A DNA stretch of 64,000 nucleotides from Brevundimonas lutea (lineage in GTDB: Bacteria > Pseudomonadota > Alphaproteobacteria > Caulobacterales > Caulobacteraceae): NCBI RefSeq assembly GCF_003704105.1, contig NZ_QUOQ01000003.1, positions 372,001-436,000 of the forward strand. Direction: 5' to 3'. Made by a program: the position numbers and the translations under genes. This document shows, one piece after another, positions 44,615-54,934 of this stretch (the first letter of the stretch is position 1; each line of letters begins with the position of its first letter). A model generated the notes under the pieces. That model was not told where the DNA came from, made no database searches, and worked only from the letters and a program-made list of their open reading frames with translations.

Positions 44615-44790
44615 CCTTCTCCCCTTGTTCGAGAAGGTGGCCGAGCGCAGCGAGGTCGGATGAGGGGTCGCTCGGGCGGATGAATTCAGCGGGCTGAGGT
44701 CGCAGCAGGCGCCGACGCCAGCCGGTCAGGCCGGCGCGACCTCTCATCCGTCAGCCTTCGGCGGCCACCTTCTCCCGCAAGGGGAGAAGG
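44615..44790. repeat. Inverted-repeat intergenic element, CCTTCTCCCC family
   Basis: Two inverted arms of about 55 bases flank a central spacer in the gap between the kinase and parC. The left arm begins CCTTCTCCCCTTGTTCGAGA and continues through GGTGGCCGAGCGCAGCGAGG into TCGGATGAGGGGTCGC. The right arm, reverse complemented, begins CCTTCTCCCCTTGCGGGAGA and continues into the same GGATGAGAGGTCGC. This type of dispersed intergenic repeat is common in alphaproteobacteria. Each arm also forms a small hairpin, so it may terminate transcription. Confidence 0.85.
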
Positions 44791-44842
44791 GCGAGAGCGG
44801 CGCTGCTAGACTCGGCCGTCACTTCCAGCGATTCGAAGCCGC

Positions 44843-47044
<2,202 letters not shown>

Positions 47045-47112
47045 CTTTCCATCCCGGAAACTTGTCACTTGCCAAGATGGAAACTCTCGCCTACGCTTTC
47101 CACATCGGAAAG
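47045..47112. promoter_or_regulatory. Tandem CTTTCC-N5-GGAAA(G) operator-like repeats
   Basis: Two inverted repeats of the same design lie upstream of the membrane-protein/winged-helix pair: CTTTCC-ATCCC-GGAAA at 47045-47060 and CTTTCC-ACATC-GGAAAG at 47096-47112. Their centres are 51 bases apart, about five helical turns. A further GGAAAC half-site is at 47079. The second repeat overlaps the ribosome-binding region of the first gene. This is the pattern of an autoregulated dimeric repressor. Confidence 0.5.
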
Positions 47113-47124
47113 TGAGGTTCATCC

Positions 47125-47571
47125 ATGTCCCAAGACCCTAATCCCGCCGAGGCCCTGGCCTCAATCCGCCAGGCCCGCGACACCCTGCTGCCCCCGGCGA
47201 CCTACCCGATCAGCTATGACCTGATCTACGGGGTGATCTGTGGCCTGCTGGTCGCGTGCCAGGGCTTGCCCCAACCCTGGTCCCTGCTGGTCCTTGTGAT
47301 TTCGCTCGCCGGCCTCGCCCTAATGGTGCGGATGTGGCGCGACCGCATGGGCTACTGGATAAACGGCTATTCCCCGCGCCGCGCCCGATGGGTCGCGATC
47401 GGCATGGTCGTCGTCTTCATCGCCCTGATGGGGGGCAGTCTCTATGGACGATATGTCGGCCCCGACTGGCTGTTCCTGGTCACCGGCGCCCTCGGCTTCG
47501 TCACCGCCATCATCGGCGGCCGCGTCTGGATGGCAGTGTGGCGCAGGGAGCTGGCGGAGACCGGCCGATGA
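47125..47571 (+). CDS. Small membrane protein of a winged-helix regulator module
   Basis: A 148-residue protein starting MSQDPNPAEALASIRQARD. About four hydrophobic segments are visible: 31-46, 52-68, 87-106 and 111-130. I do not recognise a named family. The winged-helix gene begins inside its stop codon (ATGA at 47568-47571), so the two are translated together. Pairings of a small multi-pass protein with a one-domain regulator recur in proteobacteria. A regulator held or titrated by its membrane partner is one possibility, not shown here. Confidence 0.75.
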   Translation: MSQDPNPAEALASIRQARDTLLPPATYPISYDLIYGVICGLLVACQGLPQPWSLLVLVISLAGLALMVRMWRDRMGYWINGYSPRRARWVAIGMVVVFIALMGGSLYGRYVGPDWLFLVTGALGFVTAIIGGRVWMAVWRRELAETGR

Positions 47572-47873
47572 TCGCCGCTCCCACCTTCGACCCCGTGATC
47601 CACGCCCCCGGCCGGCTCCAGATCTGCGCCATCCTGTCCAGCGTCGACGAGGCCGAGTTCGCCATGATCCGCGAGGCGATCAAAGTGTCCGACTCGGTCC
47701 TGTCGAAACACCTGAAACAGCTGGAGGACGCCGGCTATATCGCCCCGCGCAAGGCCCCCATCGACGGCCGCCAGCGCACCTGGGTCTCGCTGACCGCCGC
47801 CGGCCGCAAGGCCTTCGCCGCCCACGTCGCCGAGCTGACCCGCCTGGCCGCCCTGGTCCCCGCCCAGGCCTGA
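47568..47873 (+). CDS. Single-domain winged-helix transcriptional regulator
   Basis: A 101-residue protein whose ATG overlaps the stop of the membrane protein gene. The winged helix runs from [23 protein letters not shown] through the recognition helix [21 protein letters not shown] to the wing [22 protein letters not shown]. This is the compact MarR/ArsR-like regulator type that lacks effector domains. No metal-binding cysteines are present. The operator-like repeats 450 bases upstream are its most likely target. A long overlapping frame starting at 47256 is a shadow. Confidence 0.87.
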   Translation: MIAAPTFDPVIHAPGRLQICAILSSVDEAEFAMIREAIKVSDSVLSKHLKQLEDAGYIAPRKAPIDGRQRTWVSLTAAGRKAFAAHVAELTRLAALVPAQA

Positions 47874-47934
47874 GCCCCTCCGACTTGCCACCCTCCGCGC
47901 GTCTCCCTATCCCAGCCGGATAGGGAGACGCCGA

Positions 47935-49467
47935 ATGCAGACCATCCTCGACCAGCTTCAGCAGCGCCGCGACCAGGCCAAACTCGGCGGCGGCGAGGCG
48001 CGCATCGCCAAACAGCACGAAAAGGGCAAGCTGACCGCCCGCGAGCGTATCGAGGTGCTGCTGGACGAGGGCTCGTTCGAGGAGACCGACATGTTCGTGG
48101 AGCACCGCGCCCACGACTTCGGCATGGACAAGCAGCGCATTCCCGGCGACGGGGTGGTCACGGGCCGCGGCACCATCGGCGGCCGTCTGGTCTATGTCTT
48201 CTCCAAGGATTTCACCGTCTTCGGCGGCTCTCTTAGCGGCGCGCACGCGGCCAAGATCGTCAAGATCCAGACCATGGCCATGACCAACGGCGCCCCGATC
48301 ATCGGCCTGTTCGACGCCGGCGGGGCCCGCATCCAGGAGGGCGTCGAGAGCCTGGCCGGCTATGCCGACATCTTCCTGCAGAACACGCTCGCCTCGGGCG
48401 TCATCCCCCAGATCAGCGTCATCATGGGCCCCTGCGCCGGCGGCGATGTCTATTCCCCGGCCATCACCGACTTCATCTTCATGGTGAAGGACACATCCTA
48501 TATGTATGTAACGGGGCCGGATGTCGTCAAAACCGTCACCAACGAGGTGGTCAGCCACGAGGATCTGGGCGGGGCCCGCGTCCATGCCGGCAAGTCCGGT
48601 GTCGCCGACGGCGCCTTCGAGAACGACCTGGAGGCGCTCAGCGAGGTCCGTCGCCTGATCGGCTTTCTGCCCCTGTCCAACCGCGAAAAGCCCCCGGTCC
48701 GCGACAGCTACGACGACCCCGACCGCGACGAGGCCTCGCTCGACACCCTGGTCCCGGCCAATCCGAACCAGCCCTATGACATGCACGAGCTGATCCTGAA
48801 GACGGTCGACGAGGCCGACTTCTTCGAGATTTCAGCCGACTATGCGAAAAACATCATCTGCGGCTTCGGCCGCCTGGACGGCCAGCCGGTCGGCATCGTC
48901 GCCAACCAGCCCCAGGTCCTGGCCGGGGTGCTCGACATCGATTCCAGCCGCAAGGCCGCTCGTTTCGTGCGCTTCTGCGACGCCTTTTCCATCCCCATCC
49001 TGACCTTCGTCGACGTCCCCGGCTTCATGCCCGGCACGCGACAGGAATACGGCGGCCTGATCCGTCACGGCGCCAAGCTCCTGTTCGCCTATGCCGAGGC
49101 CACCGTGCCCAAGCTGACCGTCATCACCCGCAAGGCCTATGGCGGCGCCTATGACGTGATGAGCTCCAAACACCTGCGCGGCGACGTCAACTACGCCTGG
49201 CCCACCGCCGAGATCGCCGTCATGGGCGCCAAGGGCGCGGTCGAGATCATCTTCCGCAAGGAGGCCGGCGACCCGGAGGCGTTGGCGGCGCGCGAAGCCG
49301 AATACAAGGACCGCTTCGCCAACCCCTTCGTCGCCGCCAAGCTCGGCTACATCGACGATGTCATCATGCCGCACGGGACACGGCGGAGGCTGATCCGCGC
49401 GCTACGGACGCTGAAGGGCAAGACGATGGAAAACCCGTGGAAGAAGCACGATAATATTCCGCTCTAG
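47935..49467 (+). CDS. pccB: Propionyl-CoA carboxylase beta subunit (acyl-CoA carboxyltransferase)
   Basis: Transfers carboxybiotin carbon to an acyl-CoA, giving methylmalonyl-CoA from propionyl-CoA. The 510-residue protein starts [20 protein letters not shown]. Carboxyltransferase motifs are [74 protein letters not shown] and the C-terminal [23 protein letters not shown] with [12 protein letters not shown]. The overall sequence is closer to PccB than to AccD. No biotin-carboxylase subunit gene is adjacent. It ends naturally (KKHDNIPL) just before a base-composition change. Confidence 0.93.
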   Translation: MQTILDQLQQRRDQAKLGGGEARIAKQHEKGKLTARERIEVLLDEGSFEETDMFVEHRAHDFGMDKQRIPGDGVVTGRGTIGGRLVYVFSKDFTVFGGSLSGAHAAKIVKIQTMAMTNGAPIIGLFDAGGARIQEGVESLAGYADIFLQNTLASGVIPQISVIMGPCAGGDVYSPAITDFIFMVKDTSYMYVTGPDVVKTVTNEVVSHEDLGGARVHAGKSGVADGAFENDLEALSEVRRLIGFLPLSNREKPPVRDSYDDPDRDEASLDTLVPANPNQPYDMHELILKTVDEADFFEISADYAKNIICGFGRLDGQPVGIVANQPQVLAGVLDIDSSRKAARFVRFCDAFSIPILTFVDVPGFMPGTRQEYGGLIRHGAKLLFAYAEATVPKLTVITRKAYGGAYDVMSSKHLRGDVNYAWPTAEIAVMGAKGAVEIIFRKEAGDPEALAAREAEYKDRFANPFVAAKLGYIDDVIMPHGTRRRLIRALRTLKGKTMENPWKKHDNIPL

Positions 49468-49482
49468 CGATAGGCCACACGG

Positions 49483-50049
49483 ATGTTCGAGACCCCGCCA
49501 ACTTGGGCCATTCCTATCGCCAATCTGACGCAATGGTTCGACTGGAATGCAATAGAAACAATTGGCACGGTAGCTACGCTGCTGGTCGCCGTTTCACTCG
49601 CCACTCGCGACTCGCGAGATCGGCGTGCCGCGAAAGCAGCGCTAATTGTGGCCGCAATCCAGCCCATTGCCGTCGTTGTCAAAACGATCAATCAACAGTG
49701 GGATTTGGGGAAGAAACTCTCTCAAGCACCCGAAGTAGTTTTTAATCGCCTGATTAAGATTGACGTACTTGATGAGATGAGGGTCACCATGCTCGAAATC
49801 AGATTAGCAGAACTCCCCACCGCTCGGTCGATTGATGCTTTTTCGGCCGCCCGCGCCGCGCTGAAAAACATCAAAGCCGAGGGGATCGATTTGTGTGGTC
49901 AGAATCCTAGTTTGCTCAACGAATGGATACCCGGCCGTGTAGACGATCTCACTCGATACCATCATGCACTTGTCGAAGAGGCTTTGAGATTCACGAGCAA
50001 AAGAAAGTTGCTAGAAGAGCTCGCTCCGAAAGAAAACCGGTCCGCGTAG
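49483..50049 (+). CDS. Hypothetical protein in a low-GC island
   Basis: A 188-residue protein starting MFETPPTWAIPIANLTQWFDW. Its base composition, near 50 percent G+C, is well below that of its neighbours, and its codons frequently end in A or T. One probable transmembrane segment (about 25-40, ETIGTVATLLVAVSLAT) is followed by a basic RDSRDRRAAK, then a helical cytoplasmic region with no motif I recognise. It starts 16 bases after the pccB stop. Its end abuts, and seems to have removed, the start of the following phosphatase-like gene. Recent horizontal acquisition is likely; function unknown. Confidence 0.7.
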   Translation: MFETPPTWAIPIANLTQWFDWNAIETIGTVATLLVAVSLATRDSRDRRAAKAALIVAAIQPIAVVVKTINQQWDLGKKLSQAPEVVFNRLIKIDVLDEMRVTMLEIRLAELPTARSIDAFSAARAALKNIKAEGIDLCGQNPSLLNEWIPGRVDDLTRYHHALVEEALRFTSKRKLLEELAPKENRSA

Positions 50050-50369
50050 ATTTCAACCTCCTCTTCCTCTGCTCCCGCAACCGCCTCCGCTCCCCCACGG
50101 CCGAGCAGGTGTTCGCCGCCTGGCCCGGCGTGGAGACCGCCTCCGCCGGCCTGGCGCCCGACGCCGAGGAGCCCTGCTCGGCCGAGCTGGTGGAATGGGC
50201 GGACATCATCTTCGTCATGGAGCGCGCCCACCGCGCCAAACTCCAGCGCCGCTTCCGCCCCCAGCTGAAGCGCGCCCGCGTCATCTGCCTCGACATCCCC
50301 GACGACTACGCCTTCATGCAGCCCGAACTGGTCGCCTTGCTGCAAAGGAAGGTGACGCCCCACCTCTGA
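49923..50369 (+). pseudogene. Small phosphatase-like protein with lost start codon
   Basis: From 50055 the frame encodes NLLFLCSRNRLRSPTAEQVF and continues SAGLAPDAEEP, ADIIFVMERAHR and CLDIPDDYAFMQPELVALL. This is a complete copy of a small LMW-phosphatase-like family with a C-x5-R active loop (CSRNRLR). Relatives start MNxLFxCS, but here the codon before the asparagine is TTC, and no ATG, GTG or TTG is in frame between 49923 and that point. The only upstream start, 49923, lies in another frame inside the low-GC gene and would add a 40-odd-residue foreign leader. It is either silent, translated from a non-standard codon, or read as the leader fusion. Confidence 0.6.
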
Positions 50370-50370
50370 T

Positions 50371-50391
50371 CCCTCTCCCGATGGGAGAGGG
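50371..50391. terminator. Hairpin after the phosphatase-like gene
   Basis: CCCTCTCCC and GGGAGAGGG form a perfect 9-bp stem around GAT, directly after the stop codon at 50367-50369. It is followed by TCCCCC rather than a T-run, so it may act as a weak or Rho-assisted terminator or belong to a dispersed hairpin repeat. Confidence 0.4.
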
Positions 50392-50481
50392 TCCCCCTAT
50401 TCCCCCATTCTTTCCGCCCGAACCCCCACACCCCGGCCCTTTCCGGCCCACCAGCGTCCCTATCCCCGACCCCGGCCCGGG

Positions 50482-51228
50482 ATGCCCCATCATCGGCGGA
50501 TGGAAACTGTCGAAACCCAGGACGGCCCCGCCCCCGACGACACGCCCTGGAAGGTGTTGCGCGAGGACTATCTGGCCGGAAGCCCCGCCCGCGTGCTGTG
50601 CGAGAGCTACGGCGTGCCCCTGTCCACCTTCCGCGCCCGCGCCAGACGCGAGGGCTGGCGTCACTGCGACCAGCCGGACGCTTCGGCCACGCGGCCGCCT
50701 CCACCTGACGACGAGCCGTTCGACGCCGACCTGCTGGTCATTCGCGCCCGCGCCCATCTGCGCCGGGCCGTCATCGCCGGCGACGCCCTGGGCGCCCTGC
50801 GCTGGATGAAGATGGTCGATCAGCTCACCGACTTCGCCCGCCGCGAACGCTGTGTCCGCGTCCGACACGCCCCCGACGCGAACCGGGCCGAGGACGAGGC
50901 TCGCGAAGCCGCCTGGCGCCGCCGCGAGGCCGCCGAGGCCGGCCCGCCCGACCTCACCGCTGACGACGACCGCACGCTGGACCCCGACCCCGACCTGGAC
51001 TCCCCGCCCAGCCCGGAGTCCAACGCCTATCGGGCCGAATCGTCCGCTCAACCCGCTGATCGCCTTCGACAATCCGAAGCACTCTGCGACGAGCTGGACT
51101 CCCTGGACTCGTTTTTCTCGGCGGCAGACCTGGCCGCCCACCAAGACCTGGCCGACGCGGTCCGGGCTATGTCCGCCCTCTCCCCCTTCCTCAGAGAGCA
51201 GGCCCACAGACGGGCGGGCGGTCCATGA
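50482..51228 (+). CDS. Protein with an N-terminal helix-turn-helix of terminase-small-subunit type
   Basis: A 248-residue protein starting MPHHRRMETVETQDG; Met7 (50500) is an alternative start. Residues 22-60 (WKVLREDYLAGSPARVLCESYGVP, then LSTFRARARREGW) form a helix-turn-helix of the kind found at the start of phage terminase small subunits and in lone chromosomal homologues. The middle is helical (LLVIRARAHLRRAVIAGDALGALRWMKMVDQL). The rest is acidic and low-complexity (DDDRTLDPDPDLD). No other phage gene is near, so a chromosomal DNA-binding role seems likelier. Confidence in a function is low. Confidence 0.65.
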   Translation: MPHHRRMETVETQDGPAPDDTPWKVLREDYLAGSPARVLCESYGVPLSTFRARARREGWRHCDQPDASATRPPPPDDEPFDADLLVIRARAHLRRAVIAGDALGALRWMKMVDQLTDFARRERCVRVRHAPDANRAEDEAREAAWRRREAAEAGPPDLTADDDRTLDPDPDLDSPPSPESNAYRAESSAQPADRLRQSEALCDELDSLDSFFSAADLAAHQDLADAVRAMSALSPFLREQAHRRAGGP

Positions 51229-51323
51229 CCCCTCTCCTCCCCGTCGCGTAGCGATGGGAAGGGGGACTACGGAGTGGTGGAGGGGCTTTCGGCCACGAGC
51301 CGCCGTCCAGCGGAGCGTCGCTC

Positions 51324-51545
51324 GGTTCATCACGACGGACACAACGAAGCGTCACGACGAGCACGACGGAATGGCGAACCGCCTCAACCCCCGGCCTTGT
51401 GAGGTCGCGCACCTTCGTTCTGATCGACCGGCGCCTCGGCGCCGGTCCAGAATCGTCTCCGCTCTCCACCGCATGGCTTCGACGTCGATCGACCCGGCGA
51501 TCCCGTCGTGCCGTCCGTGACCCCGTCGTGCTCGTTGTGATGAAC
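51324..51545. repeat. Nested-palindrome intergenic element, copy B
   Basis: A 222-base relative of the element at 39802-39991, lying in the 415-base gap before cvpA. The left arm (51324-51374) starts GGTTCATCACGACGGACACA. The right arm reverse-complemented starts GGTTCATCACAACGAGCACG, and both continue with CACGACGG units. In the centre a second palindrome, GACCGGCGCC-TC-GGCGCCGGTC (51426-51447), has 10-base perfect arms. The preceding 90 bases (51229-51323) hold a further CCTCTCCTCCCCGTCGCG hairpin-type repeat. No gene seen in the gap. Confidence 0.85.
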
Positions 51546-51643
51546 CCAACGCAATCAGAGCCACCACCCACCTTCCCCGCCCCGCCCCCGCCGACGATAC
51601 TGTCCCCCCGCCCCGCCTCGAATCACGCCACCCTCGTCCCTGC

Positions 51644-52252
51644 ATGACCGGCTATGACGTTTTCGCCCTGATCGTGGTGCTGCTGTCGGCCGGATCCGGC
51701 TGGCTCAGGGGCGGCGTGCGCGAGATCGTCACCCTGTTCTCCTTCGTCCTGGCCGCCATTCTGGCCCTGATCGCCCTGCCGGTGACCGGCCCCCTGGCGC
51801 GCGGCCTGATCGAGCCGGCCTGGGCGGGCTCGATCGCGGCGGTCGTGGTCGTCTTCCTGATCATCTATTTCGTCATCCGCAGCGTGGGCGCGTTGGCGTC
51901 CAAGAGCCTGCGCGGCGCGGGCGGACTGGGCGTGGTCGATCGCATCGCCGGGGTGGCCATCGGAACGCTCCGGGCCGTGGTCCTGCTGGGCGTCGTCCAT
52001 CTGGTGGTGGTCGCCGCCACCCCGGCCGAGCGCCTGCCCGGCTGGTTCACCGGCGCGGTGGTCCAGCCCGTGGGGGCCGCCTCGGCGCGCACCATCCAGG
52101 CCGTGCTGCCCGACATCGGCCGGGGCATGGATCGGCTGACGCCCGTGGTCGAGGACTCGGTCCGCCGGGGCCTGTCGGACGATCCGCAGGCGGATGAAGC
52201 CTTGCCCCAGCCGCAATCGGAGACTACCTCCCCGGACGTCCCAACCAGCTGA
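51644..52252 (+). CDS. cvpA: CvpA family membrane protein
   Basis: A 202-residue protein starting MTGYDVFALIVVLLSAGSGW. Four hydrophobic segments are visible (about 5-20, 28-50, 65-86, 105-125). The first loop, LRGGVREIVTLFSF, is a CvpA feature. The C-terminus is hydrophilic and acidic. CvpA is needed for colicin V production in E. coli and for envelope functions elsewhere. Its position directly before purF, 22 bases away, is the classic arrangement. Confidence 0.92.
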   Translation: MTGYDVFALIVVLLSAGSGWLRGGVREIVTLFSFVLAAILALIALPVTGPLARGLIEPAWAGSIAAVVVVFLIIYFVIRSVGALASKSLRGAGGLGVVDRIAGVAIGTLRAVVLLGVVHLVVVAATPAERLPGWFTGAVVQPVGAASARTIQAVLPDIGRGMDRLTPVVEDSVRRGLSDDPQADEALPQPQSETTSPDVPTS

Positions 52253-52274
52253 CGCCCGTCCTCGGAGTCCGACG

Positions 52275-53783
52275 ATGAGCCCTTCGCACCGTATCGCCGA
52301 TCCGGTGGTCCATCGCGCGCACCACCGCGACGCCGACGATGACCGCCCCCGCCTGGAATGCGGCGTCTGCGGCGTCTGGGGCGCCGAGGGCGACGCCTCC
52401 GCGGCCGTGGCCCTGGGCCTCCACGCCCTTCAGCATCGCGGCCAGGAGGCCTGCGGCATCGCCTCGGTGTCCGGCGACCGCTTCCATACCGAGCGACACC
52501 AGGGCCTCGTGGGCGAGGCCTTCGGCGGGGCCGACCTGGTCGACCGCCTGCCCGGCGACGCGGCCGTGGGCCACACCCGCTACTCGACCTCCGGCGGCAG
52601 CTTCCTGCGTAACATCCAGCCGATGTTCGCCGACCTCGACACTGGCGGCATCGCCATCGCCCACAACGGCAACCTGACCAACTTCCGGGCGCTCCGGAAC
52701 GAGCTGGTGGCCGAGGGCTCGATCTTCCAGTCGACCTCCGACTCCGAGGTCATCCTCCATCTGATCGCCCGCTCGCGCCGCAGCCGCATCGTCGACCGCT
52801 TCGTCGACGCCCTCAGCCGCATCGAGGGCGGCTACGCCCTGGTCGCCCAGACGCCCAAGAAGATGATCGGCGCCCGTGACCCGCTGGGCATCCGCCCCCT
52901 GGTCCTCGGTCGCCTCGGCGAGGCCTGGGTGCTGGCGTCGGAGAGCTGCGCGCTGGACACCATCGGCGCGACCTTCATCCGCGACGTCGAGCACGGCGAG
53001 GTGGTGGTCATCGACGAAGAGGGCCTGCGTTCGATGCGCCCCTTCCCCGCCCGCGCCGCCCGGCCCTGCCTGTTCGAGTATGTCTATTTCTCCCGCCCCG
53101 ACAGCGTGGTTAACGGCAAGTCGGTCTATGAGGTCAGGAAGGCCATGGGCCGCGCCCTGGCCCGCGAGCACGGGGTCGAGGCCGACATCGTGGTGCCGGT
53201 GCCCGACTCCGGCGTGCCCGCCGCCCTCGGCTATGCCCAGGAGAGCGGCCTGCCGTTCGAGATGGGCATCATCCGCAGCCACTATCTGGGCCGCACCTTC
53301 ATCCAGCCCAGCCAGGGCGCCCGTCAGAAGGGCGTGAAGATGAAGCACAGCCCCAACCGCGCCGCGCTGGCCGGCAAGCGGGTGGTGCTGATCGACGACT
53401 CGATCGTGCGCGGCACCACCTCGCTGAAGCTGGTCCGCTCGGTGCGGGCCGCGGGGGCCGCCGAGGTCCACCTGCGCTCCGCCTCGCCGCCGATCCTCTA
53501 TCCCGACTTCTACGGCATCGACATGCCGGAGCGGGAACAGCTCCTGGCCGCCAATCACTCCCTGGCCGAGATGCGGGCCCTCCTGGAGGTCGACAGTCTC
53601 GGTTTCCTGTCCGTCGACGGGCTCTACGGCGCGGTCGGCGCCGGCCCCCGCAACGCCGAACAGCCCCAGTACACCGACCACTATTTCACCGGCGACTACC
53701 CCACCCGCCTCTTGGACCGCGAGGTCGAGACGGGTGGCGCGGAGGTGGCTCACAAGCAACTTTCGCTGCTGGTGAGCGCTTGA
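52275..53783 (+). CDS. purF: Amidophosphoribosyltransferase
   Basis: Catalyses the first committed step of purine synthesis, using glutamine and PRPP. The 502-residue precursor starts MSPSHRIADPVVHR. A 28-residue propeptide precedes the catalytic N-terminal nucleophile Cys29 in LECGVCGVWG. The glutaminase domain continues with ALQHRGQEACGIAS and GHTRYSTSG; the phosphoribosyltransferase motif VVLIDDSIVRGTTSLKLV and the iron-sulfur type HSPNRAALAGKRV region follow. It follows cvpA and is overlapped by the next gene at its stop. Confidence 0.96.
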   Translation: MSPSHRIADPVVHRAHHRDADDDRPRLECGVCGVWGAEGDASAAVALGLHALQHRGQEACGIASVSGDRFHTERHQGLVGEAFGGADLVDRLPGDAAVGHTRYSTSGGSFLRNIQPMFADLDTGGIAIAHNGNLTNFRALRNELVAEGSIFQSTSDSEVILHLIARSRRSRIVDRFVDALSRIEGGYALVAQTPKKMIGARDPLGIRPLVLGRLGEAWVLASESCALDTIGATFIRDVEHGEVVVIDEEGLRSMRPFPARAARPCLFEYVYFSRPDSVVNGKSVYEVRKAMGRALAREHGVEADIVVPVPDSGVPAALGYAQESGLPFEMGIIRSHYLGRTFIQPSQGARQKGVKMKHSPNRAALAGKRVVLIDDSIVRGTTSLKLVRSVRAAGAAEVHLRSASPPILYPDFYGIDMPEREQLLAANHSLAEMRALLEVDSLGFLSVDGLYGAVGAGPRNAEQPQYTDHYFTGDYPTRLLDREVETGGAEVAHKQLSLLVSA

Positions 53784-53788
53784 TCGGC

Positions 53789-54148
53789 ATGGAAAATCGC
53801 CTCGGCTACTTCACCCTCGAGACCCCCGACATCGACAAGGCCCGAGCCTTCTACGGCGCCCTGTTCGGCTGGGGCTTCAATGACGACTCGTCCCGGCCGA
53901 CCTACGCCCATGTCACCGGGTCGGGCGAACAGGGCGAGCCCGCCTTCGGCATCGCCAAGGGCGAGCGCCGCGACTTCACCGCCCTCTACTTCCGCGTCGC
54001 CGACATCGACGCGACCTGCGCCCGGATCGAGGAGCTCGGCGGCAAGGCGGCCGTGCCTTCCGAGAGCGACAGCGGCAAACATGTCGTGGTTCAGGACGAC
54101 CAGGGTGTCAGCTTCAGCCTGTGGCAGCCCGCCCCGGGCTATGTCTGA
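53789..54148 (+). CDS. VOC/glyoxalase superfamily protein
   Basis: A 119-residue protein. Start 53789 (ATG) is preferred; a TTG at 53780, overlapping the purF stop, is possible. The VOC fold is shown by RLGYFTLETPDIDKARAFYGALFGWGF and by VADIDATCARIEELGGKAAVP and FSLWQPAPGYV. The usual metal-ligand His at the first strand is Tyr here (LGYFTL), so metal binding may be lost. Substrate unknown. Probably expressed with purF. Confidence 0.8.
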   Translation: MENRLGYFTLETPDIDKARAFYGALFGWGFNDDSSRPTYAHVTGSGEQGEPAFGIAKGERRDFTALYFRVADIDATCARIEELGGKAAVPSESDSGKHVVVQDDQGVSFSLWQPAPGYV

Positions 54149-54175
54149 CGGCTCGGGCGCGCTATCAGCCGCGCC

Positions 54176-54934
54176 ATGACGGACACCCCCTCCCCCGACC
54201 TCCCACTCGCCGGCCGAATCGCCCTGGTCACGGGCGCCTCGCGCGGCATCGGCTATGAGGCCGCCCTGGCCCTGGCCAGGGCCGGCGCTCAGGTGGTGGC
54301 CGCCGCGCGCACCCAGGGGGGCCTGGAAGAGCTCGACGACGCCGTCTTCGCCGCCACCGGCCGCCACGCCGCCCTCGTGCCCTTCGACATCGTCGACGGC
54401 GGCGGCATCGACCGCCTCGGCGGGGCTCTGCATGAGCGCTTCGGCCGCCTCGACATCTGGGTCCACACGGCCGCCACCCTGGGCGCCGCCGGGCTGACGC
54501 CGGTCAGCCACGCCGAGCCGCGCGGCTTCGCCAAGATCGAGCGCACCAACTTCACCGGCGTCTACCGCCTGATCCGCTCTCTGGAGCCCCTGCTGCGCCA
54601 ATCCGACGCCGGGCGGGTGGTGCATCTGACCACCAGCGTGGCCCGCGCCCCCAAGGCCTTCTGGGGCGCCTATGCGGCCACCAAGGCCGGAGCCGAGGCG
54701 CTGATGGCCGCCTGGGCCGACGAGATTGAGAACACGCCCATCCGCGTCGCCATCCTCGACCCAGGCCGCCTGCGCACCCAGATGCGCGCCCAGGCCTATC
54801 CGGGCGAGGACCCGGCCGACCTGTCGCCGCCCTCGGAGATCGCGCCCCTGATCCTCGACCTCGTTCGCCCCGACGCCGTCCCGCCGCTGAGGGTTAGCTT
54901 CCCGGAGTGGCGGACGAGCCGTTCTGCGTCGTGA
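54176..54934 (+). CDS. Short-chain dehydrogenase/reductase
   Basis: A 252-residue NAD(P)-dependent oxidoreductase. It starts MTDTPSPDLPLAGRIALVTG. The nucleotide motif is TGASRGIGYEA, the catalytic motif is YAATKAG preceded by TTSVAR with the serine, and DPGRLRTQM closes the site. The arginine after the second glycine loop favours NADPH. Substrate unknown. Its end overlaps the convergent lipoprotein gene by 41 bases. Confidence 0.92.
   Translation: MTDTPSPDLPLAGRIALVTGASRGIGYEAALALARAGAQVVAAARTQGGLEELDDAVFAATGRHAALVPFDIVDGGGIDRLGGALHERFGRLDIWVHTAATLGAAGLTPVSHAEPRGFAKIERTNFTGVYRLIRSLEPLLRQSDAGRVVHLTTSVARAPKAFWGAYAATKAGAEALMAAWADEIENTPIRVAILDPGRLRTQMRAQAYPGEDPADLSPPSEIAPLILDLVRPDAVPPLRVSFPEWRTSRSAS

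Noticed and set aside
42777-44747. A 656-codon open frame on the minus strand opposite recO and the histidine kinase
   Set aside because: Antisense shadow of the plus-strand genes; no domain, and it crosses the gap between them.
49923-50045. A coding leader for the phosphatase-like protein inside the low-GC gene
   Set aside because: It is out of frame with the low-GC gene and has no similarity to the family; it is kept only as the sole canonical start available.
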